Shown here in pieces: positions 7,316 to 14,582 of a DNA stretch of 32,810 nucleotides (position 1 is its first letter; every line of letters starts with the position of its first letter). The stretch covers positions 1 to 32,810 of the forward strand of contig JAEWEQ010000057.1 in the NCBI GenBank assembly GCA_023389315.1, written 5' to 3'. A model generated the notes under the pieces. That model was given only the letters and a program-made list of their open reading frames with translations. It ran no database searches and was not told where the DNA came from. The DNA is from Actinomycetes bacterium (GTDB lineage Bacteria; Actinomycetota; Actinomycetes; Actinomycetales; Actinomycetaceae). Made by a program: the position numbers and the translations under genes.

Positions 7316-8324
7316 ACTCCCGAGGACGGTCCCCGTCCTCGGGAAAAAATGGCTCACTGGGCAGCGCTGCGGGGTTTTCGGCGCTGATTTCCGGGTGGAA
7401 GGGGCGCGCTTGACGCCACCGCCATGGCCAGTTGGACGGGCCCGCGAATAGGCCACGCCGATGGGCCTCCACCAGCATCCAGGCGGCGAAAATCAGGCAA
7501 CTGGCGATCGCCAGCACCGACCCTTCGATACCCATAGATCCACCAGTTAGCCAGGCGGGTCCGTCGAACTGGGCCACCAGTAGGCCGCGGCGCTCACCGG
7601 TACCGGAGATAGCGGAGGACCACAGTCCACCTTGCACGGCGTTCCACGCAATGTGGATGCCTACGGCGAGCCACAGCCGCCGAGTCACCAGGTAGGCAGC
7701 TCCCAGCAGGATGCCCGCTTCCACGCCAATGGCGATGGCTCCTAGCACCCCCGCATCGCGGTTACCCAGGTGTCCCAGGCCAAAGAGTAGAGAAGAAAAG
7801 ATCAGTGCCGCCCAGGTGCCCATGGCGCGTTCGGATAGGCGCAGCACGAAGCCGCGGATGAAGATTTCTTCAATGAAACCAGCCCCTATCCCCATGCCGA
7901 GGGAGGCGAGGATATCTGCGCTCACGCGCACGCCGCTGACCCGGTACATACCCAGAGCCCACAGCACTAGGATCGGCAAGCTAACCGCGACCGCGCCGAC
8001 TAACAGTCCCGCGCCCAGTTCTTTCCCGGCGCCGCGGGTGGAGAACTCCCACGCGGGGCGCTTCGCGCGCCACCGTATGATCCCTGCGAAGCCGATCACG
8101 GACAGCGCCGCCCCCAGGGTCTGCCCGACCAGGAGTGTGAACGCCCCCAGTTGTAGGCTCCAGCCAGCGTGGATGCTGAATTCGTGGGGTAGGAAGCCGG
8201 CCATTTGGGAGATGAGCAGCAGCGCTAGCCCTAGGAATAACTGTTGGAAGGGGTTGATTTCACGCCAGCGCAGGTGTGCTTGGTGGGTTTGGTCTAAGAG
8301 CGGTTCGCGAGGTAGCAGGGCCAT
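7314..8324 (-). CDS. CPBP-family intramembrane glutamic endopeptidase (CAAX protease/Abi)
   Basis: 336 residues with about eight membrane segments. The three CPBP signatures are intact: Glu152-Glu153-x3-Arg157 in FIEEIFIRGF, Phe181-x3-His185 in FGLGHLG, and His224-x3-Asn228 in GIHIAWN. This family includes prenyl-protein CAAX proteases, bacteriocin self-immunity proteins and chaperone-like membrane proteins; the substrate here is unknown. The last codons coincide with a perfect 11-bp hairpin made of two inverted copies of the octamer CGAGGACG. No Shine-Dalgarno is visible; GATAAT (minus strand, 8338-8333) ends 8 nt before the ATG, suggesting a leaderless mRNA. It is transcribed divergently from radA and converges on ktrA. 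Confidence 0.87.
   Translation of the reverse strand: MALLPREPLLDQTHQAHLRWREINPFQQLFLGLALLLISQMAGFLPHEFSIHAGWSLQLGAFTLLVGQTLGAALSVIGFAGIIRWRAKRPAWEFSTRGAGKELGAGLLVGAVAVSLPILVLWALGMYRVSGVRVSADILASLGMGIGAGFIEEIFIRGFVLRLSERAMGTWAALIFSSLLFGLGHLGNRDAGVLGAIAIGVEAGILLGAAYLVTRRLWLAVGIHIAWNAVQGGLWSSAISGTGERRGLLVAQFDGPAWLTGGSMGIEGSVLAIASCLIFAAWMLVEAHRRGLFAGPSNWPWRWRQARPFHPEISAENPAALPSEPFFPEDGDRPRE
7319..7343. repeat. Inverted pair of CGAGGACG octamers (11-bp hairpin)
   Basis: Stem 7319-7329 and 7333-7343 with a 3-nt loop, inside the last codons of the CPBP protease gene and in the convergent gap after ktrA. It is followed by an A-run on the plus strand and by no T-run on the minus strand, so it is not a standard terminator on either strand. 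Paired, inverted uptake sequences at gene ends are known in Neisseria and Haemophilus; the arrangement is similar. Confidence 0.7.
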
Positions 8325-8332
8325 GGGCTCAT

Positions 8333-8338
8333 ATTATC
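8333..8338 (-). promoter_or_regulatory. Candidate -10 for a leaderless CPBP protease transcript
   Basis: GATAAT on the minus strand ends 8 nt before the ATG at 8324. That spacing would place the transcription start at or within two bases of the start codon. No -35 match and no ribosome-binding site are seen. Confidence 0.35.
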
Positions 8339-8480
8339 GCGCCGCCGCGGTGCGGATTTATCGCCACCCCACCCGCGTTATCCCCATTATGCCTGCCCGC
8401 GCATGGTTTTGTCCGTGGCAGGTGAGAAGATAGCAGTACCTGCGGTTCCGTCCCGCAGCGGCGACACCGAAGGAGCGTGC

Positions 8481-9890
8481 ATGGCGAAGAAGAACCAGGT
8501 GACTTTCCTGTGCTCAGAATGCGGCTGGTCCAACCCTAAATGGATGGGCCAGTGCCGCGAGTGCGGCCAGTGGGGCACCATGAGTGAATTCACCGTCACC
8601 TCCGCCTCCCCCACTATTGCCCCCATTGCCAAGGCGGCACGCTCAAACGCCGAACCCATCTCGCAAGTCAGTGCCGAAGTCGCACGTGCCCGCCCCACCG
8701 GGGTGAGCGAACTCGACCGCGTACTCGGCGGCGGTATCGTCCCCGGCGCAGTGGTGCTGCTAGCGGGGGAACCCGGGGTCGGTAAATCCACCCTGCTGTT
8801 GGACGTGGCAGCCAAAGCGGCGGCTGATTCTCGCCAGCGCGAGGACGGTCCGGTGCTTTACATTTCCGGGGAGGAATCGACCTCGCAAATTAAGCTACGC
8901 GCCGAACGTATCGGCGCCATTGATGAGGCGCTGCTGTTGGCAGCCGAACCGCAGTGGGAAATCATCGCCAACCATATCCACACCCACCAGCCCAGTTTGC
9001 TGATCATCGACTCCATTCAAACCATTGCCGCCAGTGACGTGGACGGCAGTGCCGGTGGCGTCACCCAGGTGCGGGCGGTGGCGGCGCGCCTGATCACCTT
9101 AGCCAAAGAAATGAACCTGCCGGTGATCTTGGTCGGGCACGTTACTAAGGACGGCAACATTGCCGGGCCGCGCGTGTTGGAACACCTGGTGGACGTGGTG
9201 TGCCAGTTCGAAGGTGAACGCCACGCGCGTTTACGCCTGCTGCGGGCGGTGAAGAACCGCTATGGCGCCACCGACGAAGTGGGGTGTTTTGACCTCACCG
9301 ACACCGGCATTGTGGGCTTGCCGGACCCCTCTGGACTGTTTCTATCGGCATCTAGCGAACCCACTCCCGGCACCTGTGTCACCGTGACTTTGGAGGGGCG
9401 CCGCCCCATGCCCACCGAAATCCAAGCACTGGTGGCACGCACCAACGCCGGCAGTCCGCGGCGCACCACTTCGGGAGTGGACCATTCCCGGGTGTCAATG
9501 ATGCTGGCCGTGATGCAAGCCCGCCTGGGGTTAGATGCCTCCAGTTCCGACGTATACGTCTCCACCGTGGGTGGGGCCCGCACCGGAGAACCTGCTGCCG
9601 ACTTGGCACTGACCTTGGCGTTGATTTCGGCCCACGCCAACGCCCCGCTGCGTCAAGGGCTGATCGCTTGCGGCGAGGTCGGCCTGACCGGGGAGTTGCG
9701 GGCCACCACCGGGGTGCAGCGACGCCTGGCGGAAGCAGCTCGTTTGGGATTCACTGACGCTATCATTCCGGCAGCCGGGTCGGAGCAGGTACGCGCGGTG
9801 GAGGGATTGCGCATTTACCCGGTTTCGAACCTGGCAAGTGCGGTACAAATCGCACGGATGCCGCAGCGTCAAGCAGGCGAAGAATCCTGA
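8481..9890 (+). CDS. radA: RadA/Sms DNA repair ATPase
   Basis: 469 residues from the ATG at 8481, which has AAGGAGC at good spacing; the frame is open 26 codons further up but without a signal. The domain order is that of full-length RadA: a four-cysteine zinc finger (Cys11, Cys14, Cys25, Cys28), a RecA-like ATPase with Walker A GEPGVGKST at 96-104 and the RadA-specific KNRYG motif, and a C-terminal Lon-protease-like domain. RadA is a hexameric helicase-like ATPase that drives branch migration during recombinational repair and, in competent bacteria, during transformation. disA follows within 65 bp, the usual pairing in Gram-positive bacteria. A promoter is visible before disA, so it may also be transcribed separately. 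Confidence 0.96.
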   Translation: MAKKNQVTFLCSECGWSNPKWMGQCRECGQWGTMSEFTVTSASPTIAPIAKAARSNAEPISQVSAEVARARPTGVSELDRVLGGGIVPGAVVLLAGEPGVGKSTLLLDVAAKAAADSRQREDGPVLYISGEESTSQIKLRAERIGAIDEALLLAAEPQWEIIANHIHTHQPSLLIIDSIQTIAASDVDGSAGGVTQVRAVAARLITLAKEMNLPVILVGHVTKDGNIAGPRVLEHLVDVVCQFEGERHARLRLLRAVKNRYGATDEVGCFDLTDTGIVGLPDPSGLFLSASSEPTPGTCVTVTLEGRRPMPTEIQALVARTNAGSPRRTTSGVDHSRVSMMLAVMQARLGLDASSSDVYVSTVGGARTGEPAADLALTLALISAHANAPLRQGLIACGEVGLTGELRATTGVQRRLAEAARLGFTDAIIPAAGSEQVRAVEGLRIYPVSNLASAVQIARMPQRQAGEES

Positions 9891-9905
9891 CAAATCCTAC
9901 AGTTA

Positions 9906-9934
9906 TTGAGACAATAGAGGCAGTTAAGTAACGT
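9906..9934 (+). promoter_or_regulatory. Candidate sigma-A promoter for disA
   Basis: TTGAGA at 9906-9911 and TAACGT at 9929-9934, spacing exactly 17 bp. Transcription would begin near 9940, giving only 12-18 nt before the two candidate ATG codons. It also argues against translation from the TTG at 9935. Confidence 0.5.
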
Positions 9935-9952
9935 TTGGCAGAAAGTTACCCC

Positions 9953-11029
9953 ATGGTCATGAGTGCAGATGCGCAAAACATGCGACGCGCCTTGAAGGCC
10001 CTCGCTCCCGGTAGTGAACTTCGCGAAGGCCTCAAACGTATCCAGCATGGCCACACCGGTGCCCTCATCGTCCTGGGGTATGACGACAGTGTCAAAGACT
10101 TGTGTTCGGGCGGTTTCGAACTCGATATTGAATTCACCGGTGCCCGCCTGCGTGAATTAGCGAAGATGGATGGCGCCGTCATCATCTCCTCCGACCTGAC
10201 CCGGATTCGCCGCGCCAACGTGCAGTTAATCCCTGACTCCGCGGTGTCCACCGCAGAGTCCGGTATGCGCCACCGCACCGCCGAACGCATGGCTCGCCAG
10301 ACCGGCACCCCGGTGATCTCCCTGTCTGCCTCCATGCGGGTGATCACGGTGTTCGTCGGTGGCTTACGCAAAACCCTGGATGAACCAGAAACCCTGCTTT
10401 CCCGTGCCAACTTGGCCCTCGACACGCTGGATCGTTACTCTCAGCGCCTGGAAGAGGACCTTTCCACGCTCACCATTTTGGAACAGCGTGAAAACGTCAC
10501 GCTGCGCGACGTTGCCACCGTTTTGCAACGCATGGAGATGATCCGGCGTATCCATTCCGAAATCGCCGGCTACCTGGAAGAACTAGGTACTGAAGGTCGC
10601 TTGCTGGCACTGCAGTTGGATGACCTGGTACGCGGATCAGCCTCGCAACGATCCTTGGTAATCCACGACTACATTCGTTCCCTGGAGCGCATTGACCAGG
10701 CCGAGGACGCGTTGCGTGAGTTGGACGGCGAGTCCTTGGTTAACTTGGCGACCATCGCCACGGTGGTGGGCCACACCGCGGTCGATACTTCCGATTTGGA
10801 TCGGATTGTTGCCCCGCGCGGCGTGCGCGCTTTGACCATGGTGCCGCGCCTGCCGTGGTCGATCATCGAAGAACTCTCCCGCAAGTGGACCACTTTGGCA
10901 GCGTTACGCCTGGCCTCCACCGAGGATTTGCAGGCGGTCGAAGGCGTTGGCCCCTACCGGGCGGCCCTGATCCGCGAGTCCCTCAAGCGTCAGCAGCGGG
11001 CGGCGTCCCCCGAAAGCGTGGGCTGGTAG
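9953..11029 (+). CDS. disA: DisA, DNA integrity scanning protein / diadenylate cyclase
   Basis: 358 residues from the ATG at 9953. DisA makes cyclic di-AMP from two ATP and scans DNA for branched structures. The DAC domain shows the catalytic Asp-Gly-Ala at 73-75 (KMDGAVIISSD) and the ATP-binding Arg-His-Arg at 106-108 (GMRHRTAERMA). A helical spine follows, then a C-terminal helix-hairpin-helix DNA-binding domain ending LQAVEGVGPYRAALIRESL. The start is uncertain: TTG 9935 overlaps the apparent promoter, while ATG 9953 and ATG 9959 both lack a Shine-Dalgarno and would use a very short leader. In vitro work on Bacillus links DisA and RadA directly, which fits their adjacency. Confidence 0.95.
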   Translation: MVMSADAQNMRRALKALAPGSELREGLKRIQHGHTGALIVLGYDDSVKDLCSGGFELDIEFTGARLRELAKMDGAVIISSDLTRIRRANVQLIPDSAVSTAESGMRHRTAERMARQTGTPVISLSASMRVITVFVGGLRKTLDEPETLLSRANLALDTLDRYSQRLEEDLSTLTILEQRENVTLRDVATVLQRMEMIRRIHSEIAGYLEELGTEGRLLALQLDDLVRGSASQRSLVIHDYIRSLERIDQAEDALRELDGESLVNLATIATVVGHTAVDTSDLDRIVAPRGVRALTMVPRLPWSIIEELSRKWTTLAALRLASTEDLQAVEGVGPYRAALIRESLKRQQRAASPESVGW

Positions 11030-11094
11030 CCCCTCTGGCGCGACTAGCTCGGGGTGGTGGCGAGCTCGGTGAGGCAGTTAACTTGGTTCGGCGG

Positions 11095-12102
11095 CTAGCG
11101 TTCGCCACCCTGTTGCGCAGGTTTGGTCAGGGTTAGCACCAAGTTAGTTTCAGTTGGCTCACCCCCCAGGGCAAACGTCACCACGTAAGTGCCTGGTTCC
11201 GCTGCCGCGCCAGAGGTGCAGTTGGAGCTGAGTTTGCCATCCCAAGCCAGGGAAGTTTCCCACTTCTGTCCGGCGGCAAAAAGCAGCGGCCGGTCTGGGG
11301 CGTCGGGGTTACATCCCACCGTGGAAGCAGTCGGCACGTCACCGGATTTGATGCTGAGCGCAAAGTTAGAGTCCGAACCGTTGTAGAGACAATCGGAAGT
11401 ACCCATGTTGGTGAGCCGCAACGTGGAGGTCCACGGGCTCCCAGCCGTAATGGTGGTGGGGGCGTCCACGAACTCGGCTTTCAGGTCCGCAGGCTTGCAT
11501 TCCACGATCGGTGGAGCACTGGCACCCACCCCAATGTGTTCGGGTTGGGCGCTTAAACTCTCCATCGCTTTGGATATAGAGCGGTAAATGTTGTACCCAC
11601 CGTAGAGGGCAATCGCCAGCGCTATCGCCGCCACCACGCCAGTGAGGAAGCTGCGTGAGCGCATAAGAGCCCAAAATGGTGAGGTCGGCAGTGCTTCAGC
11701 GTCGCGAGCACCCGCCCTCGCGTTCCTGCGAGCCGCGCCCGAAGCAGAGCTGGGACGCGGGGTCCACCAGCTGCCGACAGAACCACGCTTAGCGGGAGTA
11801 CTGGGTTTAGGGCGACGCTGGGAGGCTTGTTGGCCGCGATTTTGCGCATTGGAGCGAGCGCTCCCGCTGAGGCGGCCTTTGCCTGCTTTCGCACTCCCCC
11901 GCCCGCTGGCACCCGCGCGACCACTGGCAGCAGTGGTGCCGCTGGAGCGTGACGCCGCGGAGCTCTTGCGCCCCGCGTTGCCAGTCCCGCTGCGCCCACC
12001 TGCCGGACGCCCGCTGGCAGCAGTTTTCTTTCCCGCTGCCTGCTGCTTCCCCGATCCCGGACGCTTCGATCCGGTGGGACGCGGGATACCTTTCCTGGTC
12101 AT
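11095..12102 (-). CDS. Membrane-anchored protein with basic disordered tail and Cys4 extracytoplasmic domain
   Basis: 335 residues, family not recognised. Residues 1-140 are a low-complexity, strongly basic tail of Gly, Ser, Ala, Arg and Lys. One membrane helix lies at about 152-173. The outer part (175-335) has beta-rich character and four cysteines (202, 238, 264, 295), enough for two disulfides, and an acidic-neutral composition. With the N-terminal tail in the cytoplasm it could bind DNA, RNA or phospholipid head groups. It is the last gene of the folate run: it starts 4 nt after the DUF3180 stop and borrows GGAGG from the end of that gene, so translation is probably coupled. No enzyme motif is visible. 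Confidence 0.75.
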   Translation of the reverse strand: MTRKGIPRPTGSKRPGSGKQQAAGKKTAASGRPAGGRSGTGNAGRKSSAASRSSGTTAASGRAGASGRGSAKAGKGRLSGSARSNAQNRGQQASQRRPKPSTPAKRGSVGSWWTPRPSSASGAARRNARAGARDAEALPTSPFWALMRSRSFLTGVVAAIALAIALYGGYNIYRSISKAMESLSAQPEHIGVGASAPPIVECKPADLKAEFVDAPTTITAGSPWTSTLRLTNMGTSDCLYNGSDSNFALSIKSGDVPTASTVGCNPDAPDRPLLFAAGQKWETSLAWDGKLSSNCTSGAAAEPGTYVVTFALGGEPTETNLVLTLTKPAQQGGER

Positions 12103-12106
12103 TGTT

Positions 12107-12583
12107 TCAGCTCGCCTCCGGTTCTAACCCGTCGCGTCGCGCCCCGTCCTCGTCATCATTGCGCCGACACCAACGCTCCACGATCACCGCCACCACTGTC
12201 ATTACTAACGCGGCGAGGGCGGTAATGCCAGCTCGCCACGCTGCTTCCTGCGCGAACGCGGACTCCAAGGTCGGTAGCATCGGCAAGATTGAACCGGCCA
12301 AACCGCCGCCGCAGATCGCCCCCGTCCAGGCCGCCGAATACGCCAGGTAGGCGACGTTCACGGCGGAACTGACGTCCAGGTAGCTACGATTTTCTTTATA
12401 TGCAACGACTTTGCGTCCCCAGTACCACAGCATCACGGCGACGCTGACGAACAAAATCGCCATAAACGGGGTGATGAGCAGGTAGCTTCCGGCGCGCAAC
12501 CGCACCGCGTACGTAAGCACCGCCCCCACTGCGGCGCTGGCCACTGCCACCAGTGTCAGGTTAAGGATTGATAGTTCCCTCAT
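12107..12583 (-). CDS. DUF3180 membrane protein
   Basis: 158 residues with four probable membrane helices (about 5-26, 36-55, 72-98 and 118-140) and a charged C-terminus rich in Arg, Asp and Glu. Length, topology and position directly after folK match the actinobacterial DUF3180 family, whose function is unknown. The start codon overlaps the folBK stop in an ATGA arrangement, so it is translationally coupled to the folate genes. The conserved linkage suggests a role connected to the folate genes or to the wall genes of this cluster, but nothing in the sequence shows which. Confidence 0.85.
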   Translation of the reverse strand: MRELSILNLTLVAVASAAVGAVLTYAVRLRAGSYLLITPFMAILFVSVAVMLWYWGRKVVAYKENRSYLDVSSAVNVAYLAYSAAWTGAICGGGLAGSILPMLPTLESAFAQEAAWRAGITALAALVMTVVAVIVERWCRRNDDEDGARRDGLEPEAS

Positions 12584-14556
12584 GACCGGTCCTGAGGCCG
12601 GTGACCGCGCTTAGTTACCGGGATGAGGCCGGTGGCGGTGGGGCGCATGACGGTTTCACGCGAGATCGTTACCTCGTCCTGTTCGATAGGCAGGGGGCCT
12701 TTGGCGATGCCTGCAGGCAGGTTAGGTTCGAGTTTGGGTGCGGGCGTCGCAGCCGCTTCGCGCTGCGCCGCTGGGACGGGTTGGCGCTGCGCCGCTGCAG
12801 TTCCTTCGCGCTGTGCAAGCGCGACGGATTCGCGCTGTGCCGGCTGTTCCCGGGTGGTGAAAATCGACTCGCCATCGTCTTCCACGATGCGCGGTTGCGC
12901 GGCGCGCACCGCCTGTTGCCAGTGGGGTCGGCTTAACGCTGGGCGCCGGGTGGATCGCCCGCAGTCATATGACGAGGACGGCGCGTTAGTTTGTGACGCG
13001 GCCTCAGCTGGTTCTTTAGTCGCCGTGTGCGGCTCATCCCCGCTCTGACCGCTCGACACCGTTGTTTCAAGGTGCGCCGCTGCTGCGGGCTCGCTGGCTG
13101 CGCGGTCTGCCGTGGGCACCCAGTTCTCGTCACTGGCTGCTTCTTCCACCCAACTGTCGTCGAGCTGTTCCAGCTGTTGGTCGGCGACAGCCTGCGCTAG
13201 CGCCGCCACCGCTTGGCCCTGCAAAGTCGCCTGCGAATCGATCTGCAGCCAAGGCACCAACACGAAGGCGCGCTGCGCCGCCCGCGGGTGGGGCACGGTG
13301 AGCTGCGGATCGTCCAGTTCGTCCTCGTTGAAAATAATCAGGTCAATATCTAGGGTGCGCGCGCCCCAACGCTCACGCCGCTGTCGCCCATGCTGGGCCT
13401 CCACCCAGTGGGCGGCGTCGAGTAGTTCACGGGCGGAAAGAACGGTTTCGACCTGCACCACCGCGTTGTAATAGTCCGGCTGCGGGTCTTGCCCGGGGGC
13501 CAGAAGGGGCGCGGAGCGGAACAGACCAGACACGCCGCGAACTTCGATTTCCCCGGCACTGTCGAGCTCTTTCACAGCTTGGGCGAGGACGTGGGGAGCG
13601 TTGCCGAGGTTGGCCCCCAGTCCCAAAATGGCGCGATTAGTAGCGGTGGTTGCGCCGCGGCGACGGCGAGTGGCGGGCTTTGCCTGGGGTTGCGGCTGGA
13701 TTTCTGGTGCGGGTGCTGTCTGTGGTGTGGATGCTCCCACTGGCGCCGGGGCGGACTGCCGCGAGCCCGCTGCGGCTGGCGAGCCCACTGCCGCTGGCGT
13801 GGGGGCTGCCTCTGGTGTGGATGCTCCCGCTGGCGCCGGGGCGGACTGCCGCGAGCCCGCTGCCCTGGAAACTGCCGCGAACAGGGGCACTTCCAACACC
13901 ACATCCTCATCGCGCGGGGAAAGCACCCGAGGTTCGTCTTCTGCATCTTTCTGGGCAGATCGTTTAGTGCCCGGACCGGGCTTTTCAGCAGCGCTAAGCT
14001 TTGCAGCCACCGGGGCGACGGACTTTTGTGCACTGCTGGGCGCCGCAGGATCCTCAGCAACCGGCTTCTCGGTAGCGCTGGACCGTCCAGGCTGCGTACC
14101 AGTAGACTGCGTGCCAGCGGACTGCGCATCAACGCTGGATTTTGCCGGAACGGTCGTCACGTCCTCGTCCGCTGTGTCGCGGTGGCGGCGGATAGTCATG
14201 GTGACGTCGGAGAACTCGCACTGCATGGGGGCGTAGGGCTTGTGGACTTCCACTTCCACGATTTGTACCGCGGGGAAGTCTAAAACCGCGTCCGCAACTC
14301 GCTGGGCCAGGGTCTCGATCAAGTTCACGGGCGAGCCGGAGAGGATCTGCGCCACCCGCTGCGCCACTTCGGAATAATCAACGGTGTGTTTGAGGTCGTC
14401 GGTGTCAGCCGCGCGCCGAGTATCAACGTACATGGTAACGTCCACCGTGAAAGGCTGACCTTCGGCACGTTCGGTGGGGTACACCCCGTGGCGTCCGTGA
14501 GCGGTTAGGCCGAGCACTCGAATCAAGTCATATCGCTGCGATTCTGGCAAAGCCAT
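12580..14556 (-). CDS. folBK: FolB-FolK fusion: dihydroneopterin aldolase / HPPK with long disordered linker and tail
   Basis: 658 residues, two folate enzymes in one chain. FolB (about 8-125) cleaves dihydroneopterin to 6-hydroxymethyl-dihydropterin; Glu29, Tyr61 and Lys106 (VHKPYAP) match its active site. FolK (about 307-458) pyrophosphorylates that product; it opens with LGLGANLGN, and Asp403 and Asp405 in RTLDIDLI are the Mg-binding pair. Between them lie about 180 residues of Ala/Pro/Ser-rich linker with a duplicated 23-residue block (232-254 and 262-284). A further ~195-residue tail follows FolK, with AQRE-type repeats at 573-601 and a more ordered-looking end around 618-650. Neither extension is part of the standard enzymes. 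AGGAGTAGGTAG precedes the ATG; folP ends 26 nt upstream. Confidence 0.93.
   Translation of the reverse strand: MALPESQRYDLIRVLGLTAHGRHGVYPTERAEGQPFTVDVTMYVDTRRAADTDDLKHTVDYSEVAQRVAQILSGSPVNLIETLAQRVADAVLDFPAVQIVEVEVHKPYAPMQCEFSDVTMTIRRHRDTADEDVTTVPAKSSVDAQSAGTQSTGTQPGRSSATEKPVAEDPAAPSSAQKSVAPVAAKLSAAEKPGPGTKRSAQKDAEDEPRVLSPRDEDVVLEVPLFAAVSRAAGSRQSAPAPAGASTPEAAPTPAAVGSPAAAGSRQSAPAPVGASTPQTAPAPEIQPQPQAKPATRRRRGATTATNRAILGLGANLGNAPHVLAQAVKELDSAGEIEVRGVSGLFRSAPLLAPGQDPQPDYYNAVVQVETVLSARELLDAAHWVEAQHGRQRRERWGARTLDIDLIIFNEDELDDPQLTVPHPRAAQRAFVLVPWLQIDSQATLQGQAVAALAQAVADQQLEQLDDSWVEEAASDENWVPTADRAASEPAAAAHLETTVSSGQSGDEPHTATKEPAEAASQTNAPSSSYDCGRSTRRPALSRPHWQQAVRAAQPRIVEDDGESIFTTREQPAQRESVALAQREGTAAAQRQPVPAAQREAAATPAPKLEPNLPAGIAKGPLPIEQDEVTISRETVMRPTATGLIPVTKRGHRPQDRS
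13705..13863 (-). repeat. Two 69-bp near-identical direct repeats in the folBK linker
   Basis: Copies at 13795-13863 and 13705-13773 (90-bp period) encode the duplicated segment GSRQSAPAP-x-GASTP. The DNA differs at only a few positions, so the duplication looks recent or kept uniform, and copy number could vary between strains. Confidence 0.75.
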
Positions 14557-14582
14557 CTACCTACTCCTTTCTGCCACAGTCC

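Noticed and set aside
7319..7343. Strong intrinsic terminator for ktrA or the CPBP gene
   Set aside because: The hairpin is perfect but is followed by A-run on the plus strand and AGTAAAA on the minus strand, so the U-tract needed on either transcript is missing.
11046..11066. 6-bp inverted repeat between disA and the convergent membrane protein gene as terminator
   Set aside because: Stem too short, loop long relative to it, and no T-run on either strand.
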